Of a stretch of 12,052 nt of DNA, positions 11,976 to 12,052 are shown in pieces. The stretch's first letter is position 1, and every line of letters begins with the position of its first letter. A model generated the notes under the pieces. The model saw only the letters and a program-made list of their open reading frames with translations, was not told the DNA's origin and searched no databases. Made by a program: the position numbers and the translations under genes. The stretch is from assembly GCA_016844625.1 (NCBI GenBank), contig JAERMN010000177.1:1-12052 (forward strand), written 5' to 3'. Source of the stretch: Deltaproteobacteria bacterium (GTDB lineage: Bacteria; Desulfobacterota; Binatia; UBA9968).

Positions 11976-12052
11976 ATGGCTGAGCGAGTTTGGGAGAAAT
12001 TTTTAACCGACCAGGATAAAGCGACTTTGGTCGGCAAGGCCGATCGGCGTAT
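11976..12052 (+). CDS. Probable isochorismatase-family (cysteine hydrolase) protein, 3'-partial
   Basis: Only 25 codons are in the window (MAERVWEKFLTDQDKATLVG, then KADRR). The RVWEKFLTDQDKA opening resembles the N-terminal helix of isochorismatase-like hydrolases related to N-carbamoylsarcosine amidase, in which a GFGxxPALLxID strand carrying the catalytic Asp would follow just beyond the edge. GGAGG lies 6 bases before the ATG, so the start is firm. The catalytic Asp-Lys-Cys triad is out of view, and the family call rests on this short segment alone. It starts 79 bases after the attC-like site, so it could be either the next cassette gene or ordinary flanking chromosome. Confidence 0.5.
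   Translation, partial: MAERVWEKFLTDQDKATLVGKADRR

Overview
The window looks like accessory chromosomal DNA from an uncultured, fairly GC-rich Gram-negative bacterium. TTG and GTG starts are common, orphan ABC-type solute-binding proteins recur, and palindromic repeats separate the genes. Gene content resembles soil or sediment lineages once grouped with Deltaproteobacteria (Binatota, Tectomicrobia and similar). That placement is an impression, not a result. No rRNA, tRNA or CRISPR array was seen.

Plus strand, 1-2713: the 3' part of a 4,5-dihydroxyphthalate decarboxylase / NMT1-like binding protein; a REP-like palindrome running in frame into the C-terminal remnant of a REP-associated (RAYT) transposase; an intact exported Fe(III)-type solute-binding protein; and an NMT1-type binding protein broken off after its N-terminus exactly where a palindromic repeat element begins.

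Minus strand, 2843-5765: a fatty acyl desaturase, a free-standing cyclic-nucleotide-binding protein, and a polytopic PqqD-like/M50-like membrane protein whose HExxH motif reads HVLIH. The last two are 8 bases apart. This suggests a membrane regulatory module built on a protease fold that has lost its catalytic glutamate.

Minus strand, 5902-11165: an amidohydrolase broken by one frameshift; a longer inverted copy of the palindromic element; a 5' stub of a VOC-family gene; a Tat-exported aldo/keto reductase; a TPM-domain membrane protein; an unassigned ferritin-like di-iron protein; and a 3-hydroxyanthranilate 3,4-dioxygenase-like cupin. The amidohydrolase and cupin belong to superfamilies that act consecutively in kynurenine breakdown, but they lie 4 kb apart and the pairing is speculative.

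Plus strand, 11281-12052: a BrnT-type toxin and ribbon-helix-helix antitoxin overlapping by 20 bases. The toxin promoter would put transcription start at or next to the start codon. The antitoxin's 3' end lies inside a roughly 100-base structure resembling an integron attC site. The window ends in the start of a probable isochorismatase-family hydrolase.

The main points for follow-up are the protease-dead M50-like protein with its cyclic-nucleotide partner, the attC-like site on the toxin-antitoxin pair, and the modular palindromic element present in two inverted copies beside broken genes.
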